This document shows positions 33,316 through 42,772 of a DNA stretch of 64,000 nt, piece after piece. Origin of the DNA: an uncultured Lachnospiraceae bacterium (GTDB lineage: Bacteria; Bacillota; Clostridia; Lachnospirales; Lachnospiraceae); assembly GCA_910584915.1 (NCBI GenBank), contig CAJUDM010000025.1, positions 1-64,000 of the forward strand, in the 5' to 3' direction. The notes beneath the pieces are model-generated. The model made no database searches. It saw only the letters and a list, made by a program, of their open reading frames with translations, and was not told where the DNA came from. How positions within the stretch are numbered: the first letter of the stretch is position 1; each line of letters opens with the position of its first letter. The position numbers and the translations under genes are program-made.

Positions 33316-34077
33316 ATGATAAAAAAACTGATATCCTGGAATGTAAACGGCATACGCGCCTGCATCGGAAAAGGATTTACCGATTTTCTGCAACAGGAAG
33401 ATGCCGATATCTTCTGTATTCAGGAAACCAAGCTTCAGGAAGGGCAGCTCTCGCTCGATCTCCCCGGATACCATCAATACTGGAACTATGCGGAAAAGAA
33501 GGGCTACTCCGGCACCGCCGTCTTCACAAAAGAAAAACCGCTTTCCGCCTCCTGCGGCATAGGCGTCCCCGAACACGACCGCGAAGGCAGAGTCATCACC
33601 CTGGAATTTGAGGCGTATTATCTTGTGACTGTCTATACCCCGAACTCCCAGGAAGAACTAAAGCGCCTCTCCTACCGCATGGAATGGGAGGATGCTTTCC
33701 TCGCTTATCTGAAAAAGCTGGAGGAACAAAAGCCTGTCATCTTCTGCGGCGACTTGAATGTGGCGCATCAGGAAATCGACCTGAAAAACCCAAAGACAAA
33801 CCGCAGAAACGCCGGATTTACGGATGAGGAGAGGGCAAAGTTCACCGCCCTCCTGAAAGCCGGTTTTACCGACACCTTCCGCTATCTCTATCCCGACATG
33901 GAGGGCGCATACTCCTGGTGGTCCTACCGCTTCCGCGCCCGGGAGAAAAACGCCGGATGGCGCATCGACTACTTCTTAGTCTCGGAGGCGCTGAGAGAGG
34001 CGATCAAGGACGCCCTGATCTACAACGATGTTTTCGGCTCCGACCATTGCCCGGTGGGATTGATCCTGGATATCTGA
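33316..34077 (+). CDS. xth: Exodeoxyribonuclease III
   Basis: A 253-residue EEP-fold AP endonuclease/3'-5' exonuclease. Motifs: KLISWNVNGIRACIGKGF, IFCIQETKLQEGQ (catalytic Glu), VTVYTPNSQEELKRLSYR, FCGDLNVAHQEIDLKNPK, RNAGFTDEER, WSYRFRAREKNAGWRIDY and the final SDHCPVGL. It repairs abasic sites and blocked 3' ends. AGAGAAAGGAACACTTATC precedes the ATG. Convergent with a MATE gene, 5 bp between stops. Confidence 0.96.
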   Translation: MIKKLISWNVNGIRACIGKGFTDFLQQEDADIFCIQETKLQEGQLSLDLPGYHQYWNYAEKKGYSGTAVFTKEKPLSASCGIGVPEHDREGRVITLEFEAYYLVTVYTPNSQEELKRLSYRMEWEDAFLAYLKKLEEQKPVIFCGDLNVAHQEIDLKNPKTNRRNAGFTDEERAKFTALLKAGFTDTFRYLYPDMEGAYSWWSYRFRAREKNAGWRIDYFLVSEALREAIKDALIYNDVFGSDHCPVGLILDI

Positions 34078-34082
34078 GGGCG

Positions 34083-35444
34083 TCACTCTTTTCCTCTCCG
34101 TTTCATAAAGTAAATATAGTACACAATAAATGCTGCCGCTGCCGCAACCCATGTGATCGGATAACTCATCATCACGGTCTCCATGGTGTTGCTAAACGGC
34201 AGCGCCACCGCGATCCACGCCACTCGCAGCACACACACCAGCAAAATGCTGATGATCGTCGGCACCACCACACATTCCATGCCCCGCAGCGTCCCCGAGA
34301 GGATCTCCACGATCACATAGATCAGGTAAAAGCGCGTCAGAAAATGAAGCTGGGACACGCCCAGGGAGATCACGCCCGCGTCCTCCACAAAAATCCCGAA
34401 AAAGAATTCCGCAAAGGTATAGAAAAATATGCTGATCACCCCCGCCATCACCATACTCATCCCCATGCACTCCCACATGGATTTCTTCACCCTGTCCATT
34501 TTCCCCGCGCCGAAATTCTGTCCCACAAACGTTGTCACCGCGATCCCCATCGCCGATACGGTCATCCAGTAGAGCCCGTCCAGCTTGGTGTAGGCGGACC
34601 ACGCTGCGATATTGTCCGTCCCGAAGCTGTTGACCTTCGCCTGGATCACACTGTTGGAAAACCCATAGGTCACCGACTGCAGCCCCGCCGGGATTCCGAT
34701 CCACAAAACCCGCTTCAGAATCTTCCCCGATGAATGGAACAGCTCCCCCGGTATCAGCCCGTAACAGCCGCTCTCTCTTCTGAGCACGGCAAATACCATC
34801 ACCGCGCTCAGGACCTGGGAGAGCACCGTGGCAATCGCCGCCCCCTGCGCCCCCATCTGAAAACCCGCCACAAACAGAAAATCAAGCGGTATATTGGCGA
34901 TACAGCTCACGATCAGAAAATACAGCGGCCGCCTGGAATCCCCCACCGCGCGCAAGATCCCCGCCCCCATGATATAGAACAGATTGACGGGCGTCGCGGC
35001 GAGATAGATCCGCATATAGCTTAAAGACTGTCCGAAAATATTTTCCGGCGTCTGCAAAAGCTTTAGCATCAGGGGCGCTGTGAAAACGCCGATCACGCCG
35101 AATAAAACGCCCGCGCACAATGACAGGAGCAGCGATGTGTGCACGGTCTTCGACACCTCTTTTTCCTGTCTCCCACCGTAAAAGTGGGCGACCACCACCG
35201 TCGCCCCGGAAGCGATGCCTGTAAAAAATCCCACAAAAATATTGATGATGGACGCTGTAGAGCCGCCCACCTCGGAGAGCGCCTCCTTGCCCGCGCACCT
35301 TCCCACAATGATCGCATCCGCTGTATTGTATAACTGCTGAAACAAAGAACCAAGCAGGATCGGAAAGAAAAAAAGCAATATCTGTCTCCAGATAACTCCC
35401 TCCGTGATCTGTCCCGCAAGCTCCTGACGATTTTTATCTGCCAT
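34083..35444 (-). CDS. MATE family efflux transporter
   Basis: A 453-residue MATE transporter with about twelve membrane segments. Typical features include VIWRQILLFFFPILLGSLFQQLYNTADAIIVGRCAGKEALSEVGGS at the start and the duplicated half beginning near residue 230 (VLWIGIPAGLQSVTYGFSNSVIQ). VTTFVGQNFGAGKMDRVKKS is a family-typical loop. It is followed directly by the convergent xth gene. Another MATE gene lies 151 bp upstream in the same direction but is not a close copy. Substrate unknown. Confidence 0.93.
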   Translation of the reverse strand: MADKNRQELAGQITEGVIWRQILLFFFPILLGSLFQQLYNTADAIIVGRCAGKEALSEVGGSTASIINIFVGFFTGIASGATVVVAHFYGGRQEKEVSKTVHTSLLLSLCAGVLFGVIGVFTAPLMLKLLQTPENIFGQSLSYMRIYLAATPVNLFYIMGAGILRAVGDSRRPLYFLIVSCIANIPLDFLFVAGFQMGAQGAAIATVLSQVLSAVMVFAVLRRESGCYGLIPGELFHSSGKILKRVLWIGIPAGLQSVTYGFSNSVIQAKVNSFGTDNIAAWSAYTKLDGLYWMTVSAMGIAVTTFVGQNFGAGKMDRVKKSMWECMGMSMVMAGVISIFFYTFAEFFFGIFVEDAGVISLGVSQLHFLTRFYLIYVIVEILSGTLRGMECVVVPTIISILLVCVLRVAWIAVALPFSNTMETVMMSYPITWVAAAAAFIVYYIYFMKRRGKE

Positions 35445-35595
35445 ATCTTTTATCCACTCACCCTTTTATCTCTGTGCCGATCCCTATAGTCCCTGCACCT
35501 GCAGGATGCGTAACAGTTCAGTCACAGTGTCATTTAATTATCGATACCGGACGCCATGAGCAGCATAAAGCGCCGGCGAGGCCCATGCCACTGCT

Positions 35596-36969
35596 TCAGA
35601 TCACCTTGAAATCCAGCCACTTCCTGCTCTTAAACCTGAAACTGTAGAAGCTTACGCGGCAGATCCAGTCCAGGACCATCGCGATCCATACCCCGATCGC
35701 CCCCAGCCCGAAATAGATGCCCAGGACCACGCTGAATCCGATGCGGAAGATAAACATGGAAGCCACCGAAACGACCATCGTAAACTTCACATCCCCCGAA
35801 GCCCGCAATGCGTTCGGCAGCGTAAAGGAAGTAGGCCACAGCAGTATCGCGCAGCCGTCGTGGATGCACACCAAGATAAACGCACAGCGCCACGCCTCCG
35901 GCGATAAGCTGTAGATATTTAAGATAAAAGGCAGTGCTAACAGGATGACGCTATTGACCGCCGCTGTGATCTGGTAGGTAAACTTCCACAGTTTTTTTGT
36001 ATACCAGACCGCCTGGTCCTTCTCCCCCGCGCCCATACACTGCCCTACCACGGTGATCATCGCAAGGTTCATCGCCTGTCCCGCGATACAGCCCATGGAG
36101 TCCAGATTGTTTGCCACCGCGTTTGCGGCGATCTGTGCCGTTCCAAACCGGGAGATAATGCTGACCACAAGCACCCTTCCGAGCTGAAACAGCCCGTTTT
36201 CCACGCCGTTTGGCACCGCGATATGTAAGATCCTCTGCACCATGTCTTTCTCCCAGGCGATCAGATTCCGATATATGACATATACGTCATTTTTTTGATT
36301 CCTGATCAGCACCATCATCACAACCGCCCCCAGCATGCGCGCCGCCAGCGTGGAGAGAGCGGCTCCCGCGGTCCCCATCTGAAACCCGAAGATCAGGACC
36401 GCGTTTCCGACGGCGTTGAATACATTCATGCCCGCCGAAACCTGCATGGATATCCTGGAATTTCCCATGGAACGGTACGTGGCGGCGCAGGCGTTAAATA
36501 CTGCGAGAAAAGGGAAAGAAAAAGCCGAGATCAGAAAATAGACCATGGCATTTTCCATCACATCCGCTTCCACCGTGCCAAACAAAAGCCTGAGTATCTG
36601 CGCCCGAAACAGCAGGCTGATCAGCGTGAGGGCGGTGGAGATCACAACCGACACGGTGATGAGCTGCTCCGCCGCGTGGCAGGCCTCTCTCCGGTTGCCG
36701 TGCCCTAAGTACTGGGACACCACCACCGCTCCGCCTGTCGCCACCGCCGCAAAAATATTGATCAGCAGCACATTGATCATGTCCACCAAAGAGACCCCCG
36801 ATATGGCGGCTTCCCCGGCATAGGAGATCATCATCGTATCCACCATGCCCACCGTGATCGCCAGAATCTGTTCCACGATCAGGGGAAAGATCAGCCTTCG
36901 CAGCTGCTGCCTCGAAAACATTGTGCCGGCATCCGGCTTATTTTTTGAAATTCTTTTCCTCATCAACAT
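35596..36969 (-). CDS. MATE family efflux transporter
   Basis: About 457 residues, a second MATE member (LRRLIFPLIVEQILAITVGMVDTMMISYAGEAAISGVSLVDM). VVVSQYLGHGNRREACHAAEQ and ITVVGQCMGAGEKDQAVWYTKK are the paired loops of the two halves. The ATG at 36969 follows AGGAAGAGGATCATCGT; the longer frame upstream lacks family sequence. It differs from the neighbouring MATE gene enough to suggest a distinct substrate. The gap to that gene holds a short GC-rich hairpin region. Confidence 0.92.
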   Translation of the reverse strand: MLMRKRISKNKPDAGTMFSRQQLRRLIFPLIVEQILAITVGMVDTMMISYAGEAAISGVSLVDMINVLLINIFAAVATGGAVVVSQYLGHGNRREACHAAEQLITVSVVISTALTLISLLFRAQILRLLFGTVEADVMENAMVYFLISAFSFPFLAVFNACAATYRSMGNSRISMQVSAGMNVFNAVGNAVLIFGFQMGTAGAALSTLAARMLGAVVMMVLIRNQKNDVYVIYRNLIAWEKDMVQRILHIAVPNGVENGLFQLGRVLVVSIISRFGTAQIAANAVANNLDSMGCIAGQAMNLAMITVVGQCMGAGEKDQAVWYTKKLWKFTYQITAAVNSVILLALPFILNIYSLSPEAWRCAFILVCIHDGCAILLWPTSFTLPNALRASGDVKFTMVVSVASMFIFRIGFSVVLGIYFGLGAIGVWIAMVLDWICRVSFYSFRFKSRKWLDFKVI

Positions 36970-37032
36970 ACGATGATCCTCTTCCTGTGTATCACTCTTC
37001 CACGGCAGATATGCCGCTGCCACATATCGTTT

Positions 37033-37215
37033 CTACATCTGATGCCTTACCACTTCGTACTCATTGTCCGACCTGTAATACGGACATTCAAGCCTTGTCC
37101 GGGATAGAAACCTTGCCATCTCATCCTCGTCCATGCTGACATCACACTCATAGCAGTCATAATCTTCATCGTAGATATAATTGCTGCAGGTATCGCAGCT
37201 TGTCCCCTGTCCCAT
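37033..37215 (-). CDS. Small Cys-rich acidic protein (DUF6472-like)
   Basis: A 60-residue protein starting MGQGTSCDTCSNYIYDEDYDCYECDVSMDEDE and ending VVRHQM. Five Cys residues (CDTC, CYEC, later C) suggest a small metal-binding knuckle. From memory it fits DUF6472, a clostridial family without assigned function. GGAGAGGCGGGAATTTCGAT precedes the ATG at 37215; the longer frame upstream has unrelated composition. Confidence 0.72.
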   Translation of the reverse strand: MGQGTSCDTCSNYIYDEDYDCYECDVSMDEDEMARFLSRTRLECPYYRSDNEYEVVRHQM

Positions 37216-37416
37216 ATCGAAATTCCCGCCTCTCCTGACATATACTCGCGAGCGATAAAATTTTCCACAGCGCCCGATCGGCATTATGGAGAAAGTCTTT
37301 TTGCCCGTCAATATAAATTGATACACTTCAATATTGCCGGCAGGTTATCTGCCGGCAATATATGTACACGCTATTTTTATTCTATCCTGTTCCGTTCCCT
37401 GAAAAACGGCTGCTGT

Positions 37417-37650
37417 CTATACCAAGAAGTCTTTGATAGCTTCCAAAATCGCGGTCTCTTCCTCCTCCGAGCTGGAAAAATGAAGTTCCAGCGGAGAACT
37501 CAGGTCGAGACTCATAATACCCAGCATGGATTTCGCATCAATATAATACCTGCCCTGCTCCAGATCAAAATCGCAGTCAAATCTGCAGACTGTCCTGTTG
37601 AATATCTTAATTTTGTCAATGCTGTCCAACTGTACTTTTACAGTTTTCAT
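37417..37650 (-). CDS. HPr-like protein lacking the phosphorylatable His
   Basis: A 77-residue HPr-fold protein. The C-terminal pattern IDAKSMLGIMSLDLSSPLELHF matches HPr (around the Ser46 region, S in AKSMLGIM), but the N-terminal GLHARPA loop with His15 is replaced by RTVCRFDCDFDLEQGRYYIDA. It therefore cannot carry PTS phosphate at His15, although a Ser for HPr kinase may be kept. Such degenerate HPr proteins are common in Clostridia and may be regulatory. GGAGGTAGAGGT precedes the ATG. Confidence 0.8.
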   Translation of the reverse strand: MKTVKVQLDSIDKIKIFNRTVCRFDCDFDLEQGRYYIDAKSMLGIMSLDLSSPLELHFSSSEEEETAILEAIKDFLV

Positions 37651-37847
37651 ACCTCTACCTCCAACCATGTACATATTATCCGGATCATCTCCGGTTACCC
37701 CTATTATAAGTTTTTATTCCGCCGAATGCAAGTGATTTGGGAAATTATAGCAAATAAATTGGATAAATCTGCAAATTTTTATGGAATTTGCAACAAAATG
37801 CAAAATCCTGCGCCGGACTGGCACCGATATCCCCCACCGCTTCGGTT

Positions 37848-38936
37848 TTATTTATAAAACTCCCTGTACCACTCCGCAAACTTTCTCAGCCCCTCCCGCA
37901 AACCGGTGGCGGGTTTAAACCCGAAATCCCTCTCCAGCTCGGAGACATCCGCATAGGTGACCGGCACATCTCCTGGCTGCATCGCGGTCAACTCCTTATG
38001 AGCCTCAAAATCGTAGTCCTCCGACAGCACCTTAGCCCGAATCAGCTCCTGCTGCAAAATATCCACAAAATCGAGCAGATTCTCCGGTCGGTTATTCCCG
38101 ATATTATAGACCGCGTAGGGAGGAAGCGGCAGGCCATCCTCCCCGTTTTCCCGCTCGGGCGCCGCCTGCATCACCCGCTTCACACCCTCCACGATATCAT
38201 CGATGTAGGTGAAATCCCGTCTGCAGTTTCCATAATTAAAAATCTTTATTGTCTCTCCCCTGCGAAGCTTGTCCGTAAAGCCAAAGTATGCCATATCCGG
38301 CCTGCCCGCCGGTCCGTAGACTGTAAAAAACCTGAGCCCCGTGCACGGAATATTATACAGCTTTGCATATGCGTGCGCCATCAGTTCATTGCTCTTCTTC
38401 GTCGCGGCATACAGCGACACCGGATTGTCCACCCGGTCCTGCGTGGAATAGGGAATCTTCTCATTTGTCCCGTACACGGAAGAGGAGGAGGCATACACCA
38501 AATGCTCCACTCCCGCCTTCCCATCATCATAAGAATGGCGGCATGCTTCCAGAATATTGTAAAAGCCGATCAGATTGGACTCGATATAGGCATCCGGATT
38601 CGTGATGGAATACCTCACGCCCGCCTGCGCCGCCAGATTTACGACAACCGCCGGGGCATACTGTTCAAAAACAGCATCCACCGCCGCCCTGTCCGCGATG
38701 GAATCCCTGAGAAATGTCCACTCTGAACCGGGAATCTCCCCGACAAGATCCTGTATCTGCTCAAGCCGGTATTCCTTGATCGCCACATCATAGTAATCGT
38801 TCATATTGTCCATCCCTATGATATGCACCGGTTTCACAGACCGGAACAGTTCCATCGCCAGATTGGAACCGATAAATCCCGCCGCTCCAGTTATGAGGAT
38901 CGTTTTTCCTGTCAATGTGACATTTTGTTCTTTCAT
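37848..38936 (-). CDS. UDP-glucuronate 4-epimerase-like SDR
   Basis: A 362-residue extended SDR. NAD-binding GAAGFIGSNLAMEL at residues 17-30, catalytic YAATKKSNELMAHAYA (YxxxK), SSSSVYGTNEKIPY and RFFTVYGPAGRPDMAYFGFT match UDP-glucuronate epimerases of the CapI/LspL type. The NDYYDVAIKEYRLEQI segment near residue 46 is characteristic of that group. It would supply UDP-galacturonate for surface polysaccharide. No glycosyltransferases are adjacent. Confidence 0.9.
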   Translation of the reverse strand: MKEQNVTLTGKTILITGAAGFIGSNLAMELFRSVKPVHIIGMDNMNDYYDVAIKEYRLEQIQDLVGEIPGSEWTFLRDSIADRAAVDAVFEQYAPAVVVNLAAQAGVRYSITNPDAYIESNLIGFYNILEACRHSYDDGKAGVEHLVYASSSSVYGTNEKIPYSTQDRVDNPVSLYAATKKSNELMAHAYAKLYNIPCTGLRFFTVYGPAGRPDMAYFGFTDKLRRGETIKIFNYGNCRRDFTYIDDIVEGVKRVMQAAPERENGEDGLPLPPYAVYNIGNNRPENLLDFVDILQQELIRAKVLSEDYDFEAHKELTAMQPGDVPVTYADVSELERDFGFKPATGLREGLRKFAEWYREFYK

Positions 38937-39060
38937 TGTAGTGTGCCGCCCTTCCGGTCTTATTATTCTGCCAATTTTTATTTTTTAGCCAGTAAATCTT
39001 TACCTTTTAGCTTTCTTTCGTTTCTTCCCCTGTCAGTGTTTCTATTCAGGGCAGCATGCT

Positions 39061-39999
39061 CTATGCCCTGTCCGCCCAGGGCACCCGACCTATCAGCTCA
39101 TACAGCTCGCTCCCTTCCTCCGGCGCCTCCGAGAGTTCTGTACATACGCCCTGCTCATCCACGGCGAGCAGTCTGTTCTTCTGTTTCGGCGCACCCTTTA
39201 CGATCAGGTAATAAATACCATCCCCGCTCTTCGGATTGTAACAGCAAAATACGCAAAGGCACCATCCCTTTACAGCGCCGCCCTCGGCAAGCCCTATCCG
39301 CGCCATATGCAGCGTATCGCTGATATTCAGCGCGATCACACCAAAATCCTCTTGTCTGTAGGGAAATGCAGCCGCATCCCCGCGCTCTTTCAGCCAGGCT
39401 TCCCTGTAACATGCAAACGCAAAGGCCTCCTTCTCACTGCCGATCTTTTCCATAAAGCACTGCCTGTCTTCGTAAAACCGTTTTGAGAGCATGTCCCTGG
39501 CGATCTTATCCTCCAAAGATATCTGCGCATCCTTCCGGTTCATCATATCAAGCGCCGCCTTATGGATCACCAGATTATCGGTAAAGGGATTCAGCACAAC
39601 ACCCGAAAGCTTCAGTTCTTCCCGCACTGCCATTTTGGAGCACTCTTTAAAAGGAAGAAACATCATTGCCGGGTACTTCTGGTTTCCCGGTATCTGTGAC
39701 TGGCCGGTAAAAACAGCAAAAAACTGTTCCCCCTTATCATTTTTCAAAATGATCGGGCGCGGCTGCATCTTTCCCGCCAGTTTGACAGGCGCAGTGCCTC
39801 CCCTGCTCTTTTCAAGTAATTCTTTCACTTCCTTCTGATCCGCGCCTCCCGGGATCATCGCCGGCTGCATCACCGTCGCTTTCTCCAGATGCGTCATGAT
39901 CTTTACCAGATTTTCATTGGTCTGATCCGCCTTAAAAGTTTTCATCGCCTCCTCCAGCGCCTCATTGTGAAGCGCCGGCTCTCTATTTTGTTCTGACAT
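39061..39999 (-). CDS. SseB-like protein
   Basis: A 312-residue soluble protein. The N-terminal 120 residues (LEEAMKTFKADQTNENLVKIMTHLEKATV, EQFFAVFTGQSQIP, MMFLPFKECSKMA, GVVLNPFTDNLVI) match the SseB N-terminal domain. The remainder is a variable region with AFACYREAWLKERGDAAAFPY and is not assigned. Function unclear; in enterobacteria SseB relatives have been linked to serine sensitivity or secretion, which may not apply. AGGAATAAGAT precedes the ATG. Confidence 0.85.
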   Translation of the reverse strand: MSEQNREPALHNEALEEAMKTFKADQTNENLVKIMTHLEKATVMQPAMIPGGADQKEVKELLEKSRGGTAPVKLAGKMQPRPIILKNDKGEQFFAVFTGQSQIPGNQKYPAMMFLPFKECSKMAVREELKLSGVVLNPFTDNLVIHKAALDMMNRKDAQISLEDKIARDMLSKRFYEDRQCFMEKIGSEKEAFAFACYREAWLKERGDAAAFPYRQEDFGVIALNISDTLHMARIGLAEGGAVKGWCLCVFCCYNPKSGDGIYYLIVKGAPKQKNRLLAVDEQGVCTELSEAPEEGSELYELIGRVPWADRA

Positions 40000-40186
40000 A
40001 TCTTATTCCTTTCGCTTTTTCCCGCTCTCACTTTACCTGCAAGCCCAGGTGCAGGCTTTTTCACTTAACCTGTAACAGCTCAGCCATCCGGCTTCACTGT
40101 TTCCCCGGCTTCCATCCATCCGCCCAGACGGGCGCCTGTACAACAGAATCCACATTCCGCAGATATTCTGTCATCACGGATCAGGT

Positions 40187-40819
40187 TCATCCCAGCAGGG
40201 AAGATATCTTATGTGCCACCAGATCCAGCGCCACATCGTTCATCCCGCTGTTGATCACCATATCGGCGTACATTTTAGTCGGCTCCACATACAGATAATG
40301 CATCGGCTTCACCGTGGTCAGATACTGGTCGATGATATTCTCAATATCCCTGCCCCGCTCTTTCACATCCCTGAGGACCCTGCGCAGAATACGCTCGTCC
40401 GCATCCGCGTCCACAAAGATCTTGATATCCGTCATATCCCTGAGCCTCTCATCGGCAAGTACCAGAATCCCTTCGAGCAGAATGATATTGCTGGGGGCGA
40501 CCTCCACCACCTCGCCGGAACGGTTGTGCTGAGTATAATCATAGACAGGGCACTGTATGGATTTCCCTTCCTTCAGCATTGCGAGGTGCTCAAGCAGAAG
40601 TTCTGTCTCAAAAGCATCGGGATGGTCATAATTGATCTTTTTGCGCTCCTCAAACGGAATGTCGTCATGGGCACGGTAATAATTATCATAATACAACACC
40701 GTCACATGATCGCCGAAGAGTTTTTTCAGCCGGTTTGTGAAAGTGGATTTCCCTGAGCCGGTCCCGCCTGCCACCCCTATGATAATGGGAAATCTGTGAT
40801 CAAATCCTGCCTCTGCCAT
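40187..40819 (-). CDS. udk: Uridine kinase
   Basis: A 210-residue P-loop kinase. IIGVAGGTGSGKSTFTNRL is Walker A; YYDNYYRAHDDIPFEERKKINYDHPDAFE and CPVYDYTQHNRS are the uridine-binding segments; ILLEGILVLADERLRDMTDIKIFVDADADERILRR completes the core. It phosphorylates uridine and cytidine for pyrimidine salvage. AGGAGGAGACAGGT precedes the ATG. Monocistronic by position. Confidence 0.96.
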   Translation of the reverse strand: MAEAGFDHRFPIIIGVAGGTGSGKSTFTNRLKKLFGDHVTVLYYDNYYRAHDDIPFEERKKINYDHPDAFETELLLEHLAMLKEGKSIQCPVYDYTQHNRSGEVVEVAPSNIILLEGILVLADERLRDMTDIKIFVDADADERILRRVLRDVKERGRDIENIIDQYLTTVKPMHYLYVEPTKMYADMVINSGMNDVALDLVAHKISSLLG

Positions 40820-40941
40820 ACCTGTCTCCTCCTTATGTATACCCGATTTTACATTTTTTTATTTTTCCTGTTGCTTTTCTCTCTTATTTATGATATATTA
40901 TTTTCGTTGCAAAAACAATATATAACAAAAATTTTGCAGAT

Positions 40942-41016
40942 CGGGGTGTGGCTCAGTTTGGCTAGAGCGCTACCTTAGGGAGGTAGAGGCCGCAAGTTCG
41001 AATCTTGTCACTCCGA
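40942..41016 (+). tRNA. trnP: tRNA-Pro (anticodon AGG)
   Basis: A complete cloverleaf of 75 nt without encoded CCA. Acceptor CGGGGTG pairs with CACTCCG (one G-U). D-arm stem is GCTC/GAGC, anticodon stem CTACC/GGTAG with loop TTAGGGA, giving anticodon AGG. The T-arm is GCAAG-TTCGAAT-CTTGT. The discriminator base is A. It reads CCU, and other CCN codons if A34 is modified. Followed at once by a terminator. Confidence 0.95.
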
Positions 41017-41021
41017 TATCT

Positions 41022-41048
41022 AAAAAGCCCATGTTTTCGGGCTTTTTT
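41022..41048 (+). terminator. tRNA-Pro terminator
   Basis: AAAAAGCCC (41022-41030) and GGGCTTTTT (41039-41047) form a 9-bp hairpin with a T-run directly after the tRNA. The following 108 bp up to 41155 hold no gene. Confidence 0.85.
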
Positions 41049-41155
41049 CTATTTCATGACAAAATATATGACAAATTTTTTAAAAACCTCACGAGCCTTG
41101 CGGCGGCTCCTGACAGCATTCCGCCGCGGGAAGAGCCGCCCGAAAAACAGGTATC

Positions 41156-42742
41156 TCAACCGTCGCTCAAATACTGCGTCAAAACCTCCGCCGTATCAAA
41201 GAGAAGTTCATCAAACCGCTCCACCGCAGATACCACTAAAATATCCGCCTCCTGCACATCCGCCTTCACCTCTGAAACATTATCCCTGTGCGCCAGACAG
41301 ATCTCGCTGAAATCTTTTTCCAGATAAGGGATCATTCCCAGCCTGAAGGAATCCCCGATCATTACAAACCTGCAGTCGTTTTCCGCCTCCGACTCCGCCC
41401 GGTATACCGGTGTAGAGAGATCCAGCCCTGCTGTTCCCTCGGTAAATGTCACGGAGACATCCGGCTTATAGTCTATGACATAGTCAACATCCGGCGGATA
41501 ATTTGACGCGTCCAGCCCGCCTGTGGCGATCAGCCCTTTCATGGTATCCTCCGTTGGAGTCATCTCCCAGTCCGAGAATGTCGTGGTGGAAAGCCCGAGG
41601 GACTGGCGGAGCACCTGGACGCCGACAAAACTGCCCACATTGTTCCAGTGGGTATCATACTGGTAATAGGTGTCATAGTACATTTTTCCCGCCTTCAACT
41701 CCTCCAGAGGGTAAAGGAACTCTATCTCCGAATTTTCCCTGATATACGCCGCCAGTCTCTCGTCCCGTTTTACGGTCTCCGCGATCTCATAGGTGGGCAT
41801 ATACTCGGGATATACCTGTTCTTTGTTTGGCATAACCATAAACCGCAGCGTGATCTGCTTTTCGTCGCAGACATCCTGCAGTTTCCGGAGTTTTGCGAGC
41901 GCCGCCGCCATCTCCTCCTCCGTCAGGAGGTTTGTGCCTCTGTAATAGGAGACGCTGGCATTGCCCCTGTAAAAGAGCCAGTCAAATCTCCCGAGGATCG
42001 TGTAATCTGCCGCCAGTGTGGGAGGCAGATAGGATGTATCCACCGGTTTCTCCTTAAAATCCCCCCGACGGGATTTCCCACAGGCACTGCAGCGGTAGTC
42101 GGTATACCCATAGTTGAGATAGGTCGCCTCCACCACCTCTACTGCCTCCTCCCTGTGCCCTGCCGCCGGCAGGATTTCCGTGTAGGAATCGCCGCAAAGG
42201 CTGCACCGCCATGTCACACTGCCGTCCTCCGTACAGCTTTCCGGCGTCCGCTCCACCTCCACATAATCATGCTCCTCGGCTGCCCCTCCGGCTTCCGGAT
42301 CGTTTCCCGCCGTCACGGCGCTCTTATCGTCTCCTTCCCCGGAGGATGCGCCAAATGCCGCCTCCAGGTCCAGTTCTGAAACCTCCCCGCCGGCGCCGTA
42401 TATCCCCTCTTCCCCGTAGAGCATCGCCACCAGCACAGGCTGCATATCGTTCCTGTAGATTCCTTCCAGTTTCCCCTCGAGTTTCCTGTAACCGCTTATC
42501 AGCAGGCTGCGGAAAGGAGCCCTGTCATTGTAGAACGCCTCCAATCTGCCGGTGTAATCCGCCGGGTCAAACCGTTCCGGATACTCCGCCTTACTCCTGT
42601 TTTCCCCCAGGTCAAAATCGATCCGCTCCATAAGCGCCGGATTTCCCCGCCCTGCCAGACACAGAACGCCCCATACTGCCGGAGGCAGGATCATAATACC
42701 CAGAAACAGGGCTGCCATCACTTTCTGCAGTTTTTTCTTCAT
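41156..42742 (-). CDS. DHHW-family AlgX-like O-acetylation protein
   Basis: About 528 residues: a single N-terminal signal-anchor (LQKVMAALFLGIMILPPAVWGVLCLAG) and an extracellular SGNH-type domain of the DHHW family. The catalytic motif is YYQYDTHWNNVGSFVG, with FVMIGDSFRLGM supplying the Ser block. Residues about 150-235 are an insertion containing paired CxxC motifs (CSLCGDSYTE, CSACGKS). It presumably transfers acetyl groups to a surface polysaccharide with the MBOAT protein encoded just upstream. ATG at 42742 is preceded by AGGGGGTGTGGTG. Confidence 0.85.
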   Translation of the reverse strand: MKKKLQKVMAALFLGIMILPPAVWGVLCLAGRGNPALMERIDFDLGENRSKAEYPERFDPADYTGRLEAFYNDRAPFRSLLISGYRKLEGKLEGIYRNDMQPVLVAMLYGEEGIYGAGGEVSELDLEAAFGASSGEGDDKSAVTAGNDPEAGGAAEEHDYVEVERTPESCTEDGSVTWRCSLCGDSYTEILPAAGHREEAVEVVEATYLNYGYTDYRCSACGKSRRGDFKEKPVDTSYLPPTLAADYTILGRFDWLFYRGNASVSYYRGTNLLTEEEMAAALAKLRKLQDVCDEKQITLRFMVMPNKEQVYPEYMPTYEIAETVKRDERLAAYIRENSEIEFLYPLEELKAGKMYYDTYYQYDTHWNNVGSFVGVQVLRQSLGLSTTTFSDWEMTPTEDTMKGLIATGGLDASNYPPDVDYVIDYKPDVSVTFTEGTAGLDLSTPVYRAESEAENDCRFVMIGDSFRLGMIPYLEKDFSEICLAHRDNVSEVKADVQEADILVVSAVERFDELLFDTAEVLTQYLSDG

Positions 42743-42772
42743 CACCACACCCCCTGCGCTTTGACACGCATA

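Noticed and set aside
34083..36969. Tandem duplication of MATE genes
   Set aside because: The two proteins differ throughout and are probably separate family members, not a recent duplication.
41017..41155. Integration site next to tRNA-Pro
   Set aside because: The sequence after the tRNA is AT-rich and suggestive, but no integrase or duplicated tRNA end is present.
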